A DNA stretch of 5,563 bases, from assembly GCA_028293005.1 (NCBI GenBank), contig JAQGLH010000006.1:1-5563 (forward strand). Reading direction: 5' to 3'. A model generated the notes under the pieces. The model had not been told where the DNA came from. It worked only from the letters and a program-made list of their open reading frames with translations, and made no database searches. The translations under genes and the position numbers were made by a program. Shown piece by piece: positions 1 to 5,563 of this stretch. Source of the DNA: Alphaproteobacteria bacterium (lineage in GTDB: Bacteria > Pseudomonadota > Alphaproteobacteria > Sphingomonadales > Sphingomonadaceae). Within the stretch, counting starts at the first letter, position 1, and each line of letters opens with the position of its first letter.

Positions 1-911
1 GCAAGCCGCGGCGCGAGGCGGAGCGGACGAGCGACCAGCCCGGTCGCGGCGCGCGCACCGGGATCGCGATCACTGCCGCGCCGGCGCCGCACCCTGCGGC
101 AGCGCGGCCTCAGCCCCGGCCGACCGAAGTCGCGCAGGCGATTGCACCTGCGCAGACCGCTGCGCCAGCCCCGCTTCCGGCTCCCTCCGCCTCGATCGCA
201 ACGTCGTTGCTGCCGCCGGCGGCGGCGCCGGCGGGGACGGCCGACGTTTCCCAACGTGCGCAGGCGCCGAATGCGTCACCGGGATCGGCGAGCGCGATCG
301 GCCCGGCCGAGCTGGGCCCAAGCAGCGTCGCCCCGCCGCCCGAGCCCGCCCGGCCGCACATCACCGGCTTCGCCGATGTCGCCGCGATCGTGGCTGCGCT
401 TCCCGCTACCCAGTCGGAGGAAGCGCTTCAGGAGCGGCCGGCAACGGCCGAACCCGCCGGCGCGGTCGTTGCGCGCAAGGGTGCGGCGAAGCCGCCCGAG
501 GCGGCGAAGCCCGACGCCACCAGGAAGAGCGCGGCCGACAAGAAGGCCGAAGCGGCTAAGAAGGCCGAGCTCGCTAGGAAGGCGGATGCGAAGAAAGCCG
601 AAGCCGCGAAGAAGGCTGAGGCGGCCAAGCCCAAGAACCCGAGCCGTGTCTGGGTGCAGGTCGCCGGCGGCGCCAATCAGGCATCGTTGCCGCGCGAATA
701 TGCCCGGCTCAAGGCCAAGGCGCCGAAACTGTTCGCCGGCAGGAGCGCCTGGACGACGCCGCTGCGCGCCACCAACCGGCTGCTCGTCGGGCCGTTTCCG
801 ACCGAGCGGGACGCGCGAGAGTTCGTCAATCAGCTCGCCAAGGCCGATCTCACGGGTTTCAGCTGGACGAGCGAAGCCGGACAGGCGGTCGAGAAGCTGC
901 CCGCCAAGTGA
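1..911 (+). CDS. SPOR-domain protein, 5' end missing
   Basis: This frame is open from the left edge (first full codon at 3) to TGA at 909-911, giving 302 visible residues; the start lies outside the window. Numbering from the codon at 3, residues 1 to about 175 are a low-complexity Pro/Ala-rich stretch, and residues 177-209 are a Lys/Ala/Glu-rich repeat that may be helical. Residues ~215-292 look like a SPOR domain, opening with VWVQVAGG and containing NRLLVGPF and a closing FSWTSEAG. SPOR domains bind peptide-free glycan strands at the septum, so a role in the envelope or division is inferred. The long linker would let the domain reach through the periplasm, but no signal peptide or membrane segment is visible because the N-terminus is missing. 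The next gene starts inside its stop codon. Upstream repeats (for example TPR or Sel1) are possible but unseen. An internal TTG at 207 is an unlikely start because the same composition continues upstream of it. Confidence 0.85.
   Translation, partial: KPRREAERTSDQPGRGARTGIAITAAPAPHPAAARPQPRPTEVAQAIAPAQTAAPAPLPAPSASIATSLLPPAAAPAGTADVSQRAQAPNASPGSASAIGPAELGPSSVAPPPEPARPHITGFADVAAIVAALPATQSEEALQERPATAEPAGAVVARKGAAKPPEAAKPDATRKSAADKKAEAAKKAELARKADAKKAEAAKKAEAAKPKNPSRVWVQVAGGANQASLPREYARLKAKAPKLFAGRSAWTTPLRATNRLLVGPFPTERDAREFVNQLAKADLTGFSWTSEAGQAVEKLPAK
531..629 (+). repeat. Imperfect Lys/Ala/Glu coding repeat
   Basis: Inside the first gene, about 33 codons are built from variants of the unit AEAAKKA (AEAAKKAELARKADAKK, then AEAAKKAEAAK). 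The nucleotide copies have diverged at third positions, so selection appears to act on protein composition rather than on DNA identity. The segment sits between the Pro/Ala linker and the SPOR domain and could form a charged, rod-like helix resembling the TolA central domain. It is a protein-level repeat, not a mobile or regulatory repeat. Confidence 0.7.
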
Positions 912-2071
912 GGCCGTTCGCCCCTTATGCCTCGGATCCCGCCCACTCGCGCGGCCGCCTGCACTCGTCGAGCAGCGGCGAGACCCGCGGCCCGCGCGAC
1001 GCGTTCCAGCGCGATCGCGATCGCATCATCCACTCGATTCCGTTCCGCCGGCTGCGCCACAAGACGCAAGTCTTCGTCGCGCCCGACGGCGATCATTTTC
1101 GGGTCCGGCTGACGCACAGCCTCGAGGTCGCGCAGATCGGCCGAACGATCGCGCGCGCTCTGGCGCTCAACGAGGATCTGACCGAGGCCTTGTGCCTCGC
1201 GCACGACATCGGCCATCCGCCGTTCGGCCATTCGGGCGAGGAAGCGCTTACCGCCGCCATGGCCGCGGCGGGCGGCTTCGATCACAATGCCCATACGGTG
1301 CGCCTGCTCACCCGGCTCGAACGGCCTTATCCTCGCCACGCCGGCTTGAACCTCAGCTGGGAGATGCTCGAGGGGCTGGCCAAGCATAATGGCCCGGTTA
1401 ATTCTCCCAACTGGGCGCTACGCGAAGCCGATGCCGAATTTCCGCTCGAGCTGAGCAGCTGGCCCTCGCTCGAGGCGCAGGTCGCGGCGATCGCCGACGA
1501 TATCGCCTATGACAACCACGACATCGACGACGGCCTGCGTGCCGGGCTGTTCACCTTGTCCGACCTGCTGTCGGTGCCGATGGTGGCGCGCCAATGGGAC
1601 GAGGTGCGCGCGCATTATCCCGACGTCGAGGAGGCGCGGCTCGCGCCCGAGCTGGTGCGCGACCAGATCGGGCTGATGGTCAACGACGTGCTCCAGGAGA
1701 CGCGGCGTCGCGTCGCGTCGTGCGGCGTGGCGGATGCCGCCGACGTGCGCGCCGCCGGCGCTCCGCTCGCCGGCTTCTCGGGGGCGATGGCGAAGGAGGA
1801 GCGCGCCTTGCGGGCCTTCCTGTTCGAGCACATGTATCGCTCGCCGCCGGTGAGGGCGGTGGCCGAGGAAGCCAAGAAGGTGCTCGCCGGCCTGTTCGAC
1901 GCCTATTGCGCCGATCCGAAGCTGCTGCCGCGCGAATGGCAGGATGCGGCCAGCGGCGATGCGGGGCTGATCCGGACGGTCGGCGATTTCGTCGCCGGCA
2001 TGACCGATCGCTACGCGGTCGCCCAATATCGCCAGCATGTCGGCCCGGTGAGATTGCCGGACGGATTTTGA
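908..2071 (+). CDS. dgt: dGTPase-like deoxynucleotide triphosphohydrolase
   Basis: The product is 387 residues of the HD-domain dNTP triphosphohydrolase family, whose members hydrolyse dGTP or other dNTPs to the deoxynucleoside plus triphosphate and so help control dNTP pools. The N-terminus has the family signature PYASDP..SRGR (residues 6-17), then FQRDRDRIIHS (33-43) and FRRLRHKTQVF (46-56). The metal ligands of the HD fold are visible: His70 in RLTHSLEV, His99-Asp100 in LAHDIGHPPFGH, and an Asp at 197/198 in ADDIAYDNHDIDD. The length suits the shorter, dGTPase-like subfamily common in alphaproteobacteria rather than the ~500-residue E. coli type, so substrate specificity is uncertain. The GTG start at 908 puts the signature at the usual distance from the N-terminus and overlaps the upstream TGA as GTGA. 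Only a weak GAGAAG lies 11 bases upstream, so translational coupling to the SPOR gene is likely. Confidence 0.93.
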   Translation: MRPFAPYASDPAHSRGRLHSSSSGETRGPRDAFQRDRDRIIHSIPFRRLRHKTQVFVAPDGDHFRVRLTHSLEVAQIGRTIARALALNEDLTEALCLAHDIGHPPFGHSGEEALTAAMAAAGGFDHNAHTVRLLTRLERPYPRHAGLNLSWEMLEGLAKHNGPVNSPNWALREADAEFPLELSSWPSLEAQVAAIADDIAYDNHDIDDGLRAGLFTLSDLLSVPMVARQWDEVRAHYPDVEEARLAPELVRDQIGLMVNDVLQETRRRVASCGVADAADVRAAGAPLAGFSGAMAKEERALRAFLFEHMYRSPPVRAVAEEAKKVLAGLFDAYCADPKLLPREWQDAASGDAGLIRTVGDFVAGMTDRYAVAQYRQHVGPVRLPDGF

Positions 2072-2081
2072 GGCCGCTACC

Positions 2082-2102
2082 TCCTCCGCTGCATTCGGAG
2101 GA
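2082..2102 (+). terminator. Stem-loop after dgt, possible terminator or 3' end
   Basis: A perfect 7-bp stem, TCCTCCG (2082-2088) with CGGAGGA (2096-2102), encloses a 7-base loop and begins 11 bases after the dgt stop codon. Its position and strength suit a 3'-end-stabilising or terminating hairpin for the SPOR-dgt transcript. The following sequence, CCGCACCTTG, has no run of T, so intrinsic termination is doubtful. Confidence 0.3.
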
Positions 2103-2120
2103 CCGCACCTTGCTCCGGCG

Positions 2121-2160
2121 CCCCAAGCAACCCCTCCACCACTCTTGGGGTGTTTCCCCA
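2121..2160 (+). other. Two mutually exclusive hairpins
   Basis: CCCCAAG (2121-2127) is exactly complementary to CTTGGGG (2144-2150), with a 16-base loop that contains CCCCTCC. The 3' arm also belongs to a second compact hairpin: TGGGG (2146-2150) with CCCCA (2156-2160) around TGTTT. The two structures compete for 2146-2150. The CCTCC in the first loop (2133-2137) could also pair with GGAGG at 2176-2180. This arrangement could be a switch in the argS 5' leader, but the sequence alone does not show that. Confidence 0.3.
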
Positions 2161-2181
2161 TCCAGCGGAAATCGGGGAGGA

Positions 2182-2277
2182 ATGTGCCGCGTTATGGGCC
2201 TTCGGCGGCTTCCGTTGCGGTCTTACAAGTGTGTGGACCTTGCGCGCGCCCATCCGCTACAGCGCCGCCTTCCCTGA
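2182..2277 (+). CDS. Doubtful Arg-rich leader ORF upstream of argS
   Basis: An ATG at 2182 opens a 31-codon frame that ends with TGA at 2275-2277, 21 bases before the argS start. Seven of the 31 codons are arginine, including two tandem Arg-Arg pairs, which invites comparison with amino-acid leader peptides placed before a gene of the same amino acid. Against it: GGGGAGGA (2174-2181) abuts the first ATG with no spacing and is 12 bases from the second in-frame ATG at 2194; Arg-rich non-coding frames are common in such GC-rich DNA; the frame continues open upstream into dgt; and no attenuator with a T tract follows. It is listed as a hypothesis only. Confidence 0.12.
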   Translation: MCRVMGLRRLPLRSYKCVDLARAHPLQRRLP

Positions 2278-2298
2278 ACTGAACGCACGGATCGACGC

Positions 2299-4029
2299 TT
2301 GAGCACTGTCTACGCCCGCTTTGCCGGTCATATCGATGCGGTGCTCGATGCGCTCGAAGAGGAGGGAGCTCTTCCCCCCGGCCTCGCGCGCGGCGCGATC
2401 ACCGCCGAGCCGCCGCGCGATCCGGCGCATGGCGATCTCGCAACCAACGCGGCGATGGTGCTCGCCAAGCCGGCCGGCACCAATCCGCGCGCGCTCGCGG
2501 CGTTGATCGCGCCCAAGCTGGAGGCGCTCGACCTGGTGCGCGGCGCCGACATCGCCGGGCCAGGCTTCATCAACATCAGGCTCGACGCCGACGTCTGGCG
2601 CGAAGAGCTGAAACGCATCATCGAAAGCGGCGCCGATTATGGCCGCGCCACACTCGGCGAGCCCGTGCGCGTCAATGTCGAATATGTCTCCGCCAATCCG
2701 ACGGGGCCGATGCACGTCGGCCATTGCCGCGGCGCGGTGGTCGGTGATGCGCTTGCCAGCCTGCTCGAATTCGCCGGCTATGCGGTCACGCGCGAATATT
2801 ATGTCAACGATGCCGGCAACCAGGTCGACGTCCTCGCCCGCTCGGCCTGGCTTCGCTACCGCGAGGCGCTCGGCCACGCGATCGAGATTCCCGAGGGTCT
2901 CTATCCTGGCGATTATCTCAAGCCCGTCGGGGCGCACCTCGCGGAGACGTTCGGCGACCGCTACATCGATGCGCCAGAGAGCGAATGGCTCGAGCCGTTC
3001 AAAAGCGCGGCCATCGAGGCGATGCTCGAGCTGATCCGCGCCGACCTCGCCCAGCTCGGCATCCATCACGACGTCTTCGCCTCCGAGGCCGAGGTGCAGG
3101 CGAGCGGCGCGCCCGATCGCGTGCTCGAGACCTTGCGCGAGAAAGGCCTGGTCTATGAAGGCGTGCTCGAGGCGCCGAAGGGCGAGACATCCGAGGATTG
3201 GGAGCCGGTCGCGCTGACCCTGTTCCGCTCGACCCTGTTCGGCGACGATCAGGACCGGCCGATGAAGAAGTCCGACGGCAGCTGGACCTATTTCGGCGCC
3301 GACGCGGCTTATCATCTCGGCAAGGCGGAGCGCGCCGACAGCCTGATCAACATCTGGGGCGCCGATCATGCCGGCACCGTCAAACGGATCCAGGCCGCGG
3401 TCTCGGCGCTGACCGACGGCAGGGTCGAGCTCGACGTCAAGCTCGTCCAGATGGTGCGCCTGTTCCGCGCCGGTGAACCGGTCAAGATGTCCAAGCGCAG
3501 CGGCAGCTTCGTCACGCTCGCCGATGTCGTGCAGGAAGTCGGCAAAGACGTGGTGCGCTTCATGATGCTGACGCGCCGCGCCGACGCGCCGCTCGATTTC
3601 GACTTTGCGAAGGTGCTCGAGGCGTCGAAGGACAATCCGGTCTTCTACGTCCAATATGCGCATGCGCGGATTTCGTCGCTTCATCGCCGGGCGAAGGAGG
3701 AGGGGGTCGATCTCGCCGCGCCGGCCGATCTGAGCCTGCTCGACGACGACGAACTGGCGCTGGTCAAGCTTGCCGCGCAATTCCCGCGACTCGTCGCCGC
3801 GGCGGCCGAGTCGCATGAACCCCACCGAGTCGCATTCTATCTCGCCGATCTGGCCGCAGCGCTCCATTCGCACTGGAATCGAGGCAATGATGACCCAGAA
3901 CGACGCTTTTTAATGGTTAACGCGCCGGAAATCACACGCGCGCGGCTGGAACTGGCATCAGCAATAGGGCAGATTATCCGTAACGGCCTTGGCATCATGG
4001 GGGTTGCCGCGGCGGAGGAGATGCACTGA
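2299..4029 (+). CDS. argS: Arginyl-tRNA synthetase
   Basis: This 576-residue class I aminoacyl-tRNA synthetase attaches arginine to tRNA-Arg in the cytoplasm using ATP; the length is normal. The N-terminal Add1 domain (about 1-110) includes [16 protein letters not shown] and [10 protein letters not shown]. The Rossmann fold starts near 124 with [17 protein letters not shown], in which His139-Val-Gly-His142 is the HIGH motif, followed by [11 protein letters not shown] (167-177). GADHAGT lies at 354-360, and the KMSKS-type loop is KMSKRSG at 396-402. The helical anticodon-binding domain starts near YVQYAHARI (450) and ends in the typical [11 protein letters not shown]. The start is TTG at 2299: an in-frame TGA at 2275 blocks any earlier start, and the next candidate, GTG at 2341, would cut into conserved sequence. 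Only a weak ACGGA lies seven bases upstream of the TTG, suggesting modest initiation. The last ~50 codons use unusually AT-rich codons. The stop overlaps the next gene by one base. Confidence 0.97.
   Translation: MSTVYARFAGHIDAVLDALEEEGALPPGLARGAITAEPPRDPAHGDLATNAAMVLAKPAGTNPRALAALIAPKLEALDLVRGADIAGPGFINIRLDADVWREELKRIIESGADYGRATLGEPVRVNVEYVSANPTGPMHVGHCRGAVVGDALASLLEFAGYAVTREYYVNDAGNQVDVLARSAWLRYREALGHAIEIPEGLYPGDYLKPVGAHLAETFGDRYIDAPESEWLEPFKSAAIEAMLELIRADLAQLGIHHDVFASEAEVQASGAPDRVLETLREKGLVYEGVLEAPKGETSEDWEPVALTLFRSTLFGDDQDRPMKKSDGSWTYFGADAAYHLGKAERADSLINIWGADHAGTVKRIQAAVSALTDGRVELDVKLVQMVRLFRAGEPVKMSKRSGSFVTLADVVQEVGKDVVRFMMLTRRADAPLDFDFAKVLEASKDNPVFYVQYAHARISSLHRRAKEEGVDLAAPADLSLLDDDELALVKLAAQFPRLVAAAAESHEPHRVAFYLADLAAALHSHWNRGNDDPERRFLMVNAPEITRARLELASAIGQIIRNGLGIMGVAAAEEMH
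3788..3880. promoter_or_regulatory. Cluster of four GANTC (CcrM) sites
   Basis: GACTC at 3788-3792, GAGTC at 3808-3812, GAGTC at 3827-3831 and GAATC at 3876-3880 lie within 93 bp, the first three at 20- and 19-base steps. In the rest of the window I find only four more (1036, 2886, 4666, 5233). GANTC is the target of the cell-cycle methyltransferase CcrM of alphaproteobacteria, and such sites occur in cell-cycle-controlled promoters. The cluster is inside argS, 150-240 bp ahead of the SPOR gene. The sites are certain; a regulatory role is inferred. Confidence 0.3.
3806..3835 (+). repeat. 11-bp direct repeat inside argS
   Basis: CCGAGTCGCAT occurs at 3806-3816 and again at 3825-3835, separated by eight bases (19 bases start to start, just under two helical turns). 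The copies are read in different frames of argS, so protein similarity does not explain the identity. Each contains one GANTC site. This could be a paired protein-binding site or chance. Confidence 0.55.
3913..3920 (-). promoter_or_regulatory. Candidate CtrA half-site (TTAACCAT)
   Basis: The + strand reads ATGGTTAA, whose complement is TTAACCAT, the 8-mer form of the CtrA recognition sequence described for Caulobacter. A second TTAA at 3910-3913 is only three bases away from TTAA 3917-3920, so the full TTAA-N7-TTAA spacing is absent. The site is about 110 bp upstream of the SPOR gene start and 33 bp after the GANTC cluster. An 8-mer can arise by chance, but AT-rich words like this are rare in this DNA. 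Confidence 0.3.
4014..4020 (+). promoter_or_regulatory. Strong ribosome binding site for the SPOR gene
   Basis: GGAGGAG ends eight bases before the ATG at 4029, close to ideal Shine-Dalgarno strength and spacing. It lies inside the last codons of argS. It fixes the start at 4029 and implies efficient initiation beyond simple read-on from argS. Confidence 0.8.
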
Positions 4030-4718
4030 TGACAGACATTCGTGCCGATGATGCCACATCGCTTGAGGATGAGGATCGGCTGCCGTGGCTTGAAGCAGTC
4101 GACGAGGATGACGAGCAGGACGGGCCTTCGCCGCTCAAGCTGATCGTCGCGGTGCTGATCGGGCTTGCTGCGATCGGGCTCATCGTGGGCGGCCTGTTCT
4201 GGATGGGCAACCGCAATCCCGAAACCGGCGAGCCGGAGATGATTGCCGCGCAGCAGGGCGACTACAAAGTCCGTCCCGACAATCCCGGCGGGATGCGGGT
4301 CGACGGCCAGGGCGATACGTCGTTCGCGGCGAGCGCCGGATCGGAGCCCCAGGGCACGATCAACGTCGATGCGGTGCCCGAGGCGCCGATCAGCAAGCCT
4401 CCCGTCGTCGCGGCCCCGGCTGCCGTGCGAGCACCTGCTCCAGTCGCCGCCAGGCCGAAACCTGCGCCCGCAGCGCCAGCCGCAGCGGCCGCGCAAGCGA
4501 GCATCCAGCTCGGTGCCTTCTCGAGCCAGGCTTCGGCCGAGCGCGCGTGGAAAGCGCTGTCGGGCCGGTTCAAATATCTGGCGCCGCTCAGCCACACCGT
4601 CATTCCCGTCAGCGTCGGTGGCAAGACGCTCTATCGCCTGCGTGCCGGCGGCCCGAACGCCTCGGGAGTCTGCGGTCGCTTGCGCGTGGCCGGCGAGACC
4701 TGCGTATCGATTGCCTGA
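4029..4718 (+). CDS. Membrane-anchored SPOR-domain protein
   Basis: This 229-residue protein has an acidic cytoplasmic N-terminus (residues 1-35, with RLPWLEAVDEDDE), one transmembrane helix at about 37-59 (LIVAVLIGLAAIGLIVGGLF), a Pro/Ala-rich periplasmic linker (60-155) and a C-terminal SPOR domain (157-229) starting IQLGAFSSQASAERAW and ending CGRLRVAGETCVSIA. Bitopic proteins of this layout, such as FtsN and DedD, bind denuded glycan at the division site. It resembles FtsN in arrangement only, so a specific name is not justified. Two cysteines (about 215 and 225) near the end could form a disulfide. The start overlaps the argS stop as TGATG and has a good GGAGGAG upstream. Its stop is 18 bases before nagZ. 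Its early codons share the AT-richer usage of the argS 3' end, consistent with a control region lying across this junction. Confidence 0.88.
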   Translation: MTDIRADDATSLEDEDRLPWLEAVDEDDEQDGPSPLKLIVAVLIGLAAIGLIVGGLFWMGNRNPETGEPEMIAAQQGDYKVRPDNPGGMRVDGQGDTSFAASAGSEPQGTINVDAVPEAPISKPPVVAAPAAVRAPAPVAARPKPAPAAPAAAAAQASIQLGAFSSQASAERAWKALSGRFKYLAPLSHTVIPVSVGGKTLYRLRAGGPNASGVCGRLRVAGETCVSIA

Positions 4719-4736
4719 ATTGGGCTTGAGTTAGGA

Positions 4737-5563
4737 ATGCAGCCGGCCATCTACGGGTTTGCGGGCGAAAGGCTGAACGCCGACGAACGCGATTTCTTCC
4801 GGGACGCAGACCCGGCCGGCTACATTCTGTTCGCGCGCAATTGCCGCGACCGCGCGCAGATGCGTGCGTTGACCGACGAGCTTCGCGCCCTGCACGGCCG
4901 AAGCGCGCTGCCGATCCTGATCGACCAGGAAGGAGGCCGCGTCGCGCGCCTGCGGCCGCCGGTCTGGCCCGCCTTTCCGACAGGTGGTCGTTTCGCCGAT
5001 CTGTATCGAGTGGCGCCCGCCTCGGCGATCGAGGCGGCGCGGGCCAACGCGCTCGCAATCGCGGCCATCCTCCACGAAGTCGGCGTCAACGTCGACTGCC
5101 TGCCGTTGCTGGACGTCCGCCAGGCCGGCGCCCACGACATCATCGGTGACCGCGCGCTCGGTTCGGAGCCAATGCAGGTCGCTGCGCTCGGCCGCGCGGT
5201 GATCGAAGGCCTGCGCGACGGCGGCGTCATCGGAGTCGTCAAGCATATGCCGGGCCACGGCCGCTCGACGCGCGACAGCCATGTCGAGCTTCCGGTGGTC
5301 AACGCCAGCGACGAGGAGCTGGAGCACGATATCGAGCCGTTCCGCACGCTCCGCAAGGCGCCGATGGGGATGACCGCGCACGTCGTCTACACCGCCTGGG
5401 ACGCCGAGCGTTGCGCGAGCCTCTCGCCCGCTGTGATCGGCGAGATCATCCGCGGCCGGATCGGTTTCGAGGGTTTTTTGATGTCGGACGATCTCGGCAT
5501 GCACGCGCTCAAGGGCGATTTCGCCGATCGTGCGCACGACGTTGTTGCCGCAGGCTGCGATGC
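4737..5563 (+). CDS. nagZ: Beta-N-acetylglucosaminidase NagZ, 3' end missing
   Basis: An open frame runs from ATG 4737 off the right edge: 275 codons plus two bases, out of roughly 330-340 usual for the family. It is a glycoside hydrolase family 3 enzyme, a TIM barrel that removes GlcNAc from 1,6-anhydro-muropeptides in the cytoplasm during peptidoglycan recycling, a step linked to beta-lactamase induction in some bacteria. Visible motifs are ILIDQEGGRVARL (60-72), IGDRALGSEP (136-145), KHMPGHG (169-175), then Asp180-Ser-His182, matching the family's Asp-His acid/base dyad, and MSDDLGMHA (249-257) with Asp251 the expected nucleophile. No signal peptide is seen, consistent with a cytoplasmic enzyme. 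The start follows the SPOR stop by 18 bases in the same frame. AGGA directly abuts the ATG, so no well-spaced Shine-Dalgarno exists and coupling to the upstream gene is likely. The catalytic residues seen are intact. Confidence 0.95.
   Translation, partial: MQPAIYGFAGERLNADERDFFRDADPAGYILFARNCRDRAQMRALTDELRALHGRSALPILIDQEGGRVARLRPPVWPAFPTGGRFADLYRVAPASAIEAARANALAIAAILHEVGVNVDCLPLLDVRQAGAHDIIGDRALGSEPMQVAALGRAVIEGLRDGGVIGVVKHMPGHGRSTRDSHVELPVVNASDEELEHDIEPFRTLRKAPMGMTAHVVYTAWDAERCASLSPAVIGEIIRGRIGFEGFLMSDDLGMHALKGDFADRAHDVVAAGCD

Larger units (their letters stand above)
2072..2298 (+). other. Intergenic region between dgt and argS
   Basis: These 227 bp contain no convincing protein gene. The 5' half holds a stem-loop just after the dgt stop (2082-2102) and two mutually exclusive hairpins at 2121-2160. 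The 3' half holds GGGGAGGA at 2174-2181, two short nested complementary arms (CGGAA 2166-2170 with TTCCG 2210-2214, GCCGC 2186-2190 with GCGGC 2205-2209) and a short Arg-rich reading frame ending at 2277. None of the hairpins is followed by a T tract, so no classic intrinsic terminator can be called. I could not find a -35/-10 pair good enough to annotate, although the argS promoter would be expected here. Confidence 0.7.

Noticed and set aside
504..632. Lys/Ala repeat as a CRISPR-like or tandem DNA repeat
   Set aside because: Units are not identical at DNA level, there are no spacers of constant length, and the frame stays open; it is a coding repeat.
1011..1024. Two overlapping GCGATCGC palindromes
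   Set aside because: They encode the conserved Arg-Asp-Arg-Asp-Arg stretch of dGTPase, so codon content explains them.
830..1387. Minus-strand 185-codon frame opposite dgt
   Set aside because: It is antisense to the conserved HD domain and has no recognisable motif.
142..1389. Plus-strand 415-codon frame across the SPOR and dgt genes
   Set aside because: It is Arg/Pro/Ser-rich with no domain, and it overlaps two supported genes in another frame; a frame shadow.
2257..3873. Long minus-strand reading frame (538 codons) opposite argS
   Set aside because: It lies antisense to a clearly functional argS; its composition is that of a mirror of GC-rich codons, and no family motif is visible. Such frames are routine in high-GC DNA.
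3972..3977. GATTAT as a -10 box for an internal SPOR promoter
   Set aside because: It matches the consensus at four of six positions, but nothing like a -35 box lies 16-18 bases upstream.
4731..5537. Minus-strand 268-codon frame opposite nagZ
   Set aside because: The plus strand encodes NagZ with all catalytic motifs in order; the reverse frame is a shadow.

Overview
The window comes from a high-GC alphaproteobacterium (roughly two thirds G+C by eye). Gene order and protein style, especially two SPOR-domain proteins flanking dgt and argS with nagZ behind, resemble Sphingomonas and its relatives. This assignment rests on recall of family features, not on a search. All supported genes are on the + strand and closely packed.

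Layout: (1) positions 1-911 hold the 3' part of a Pro/Ala-rich SPOR-domain protein that is cut by the left edge. (2) Positions 908-2071 hold a dGTPase-like HD phosphohydrolase that overlaps it by four bases (GTGA). (3) A 227-bp gap (2072-2298) is the only real non-coding stretch. It holds several GC-rich hairpins, a strong Shine-Dalgarno-like sequence and a weak candidate leader ORF. (4) Positions 2299-4029 hold arginyl-tRNA synthetase, with a TTG start. (5) Positions 4029-4718 hold a single-pass membrane SPOR protein joined to argS by a one-base TGATG overlap. (6) Positions 4737-5563 hold the first 275 codons of NagZ, a cytoplasmic beta-N-acetylglucosaminidase, which runs off the right edge.

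How the genes fit together: dgt and argS are housekeeping genes for dNTP pool control and tRNA charging. The SPOR proteins and NagZ point to peptidoglycan: SPOR domains bind glycan strands stripped of peptides at the division septum, and NagZ trims recycled muropeptides. In related genomes nagZ is often followed by scpA/scpB and tat genes, but nothing here shows that.

No mobile element, CRISPR array, RNA gene or clearly new system is visible. The best unexplained signals are regulatory. The last ~240 bp of argS hold four GANTC (CcrM methylation) sites within 93 bp, an 11-bp direct repeat carrying two of them, a perfect 8-mer match to the CtrA half-site, and a patch of rare AT-rich codons. All lie just upstream of the SPOR/nagZ pair and suggest a cell-cycle-controlled promoter inside argS. 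The second signal is the structured dgt-argS gap.
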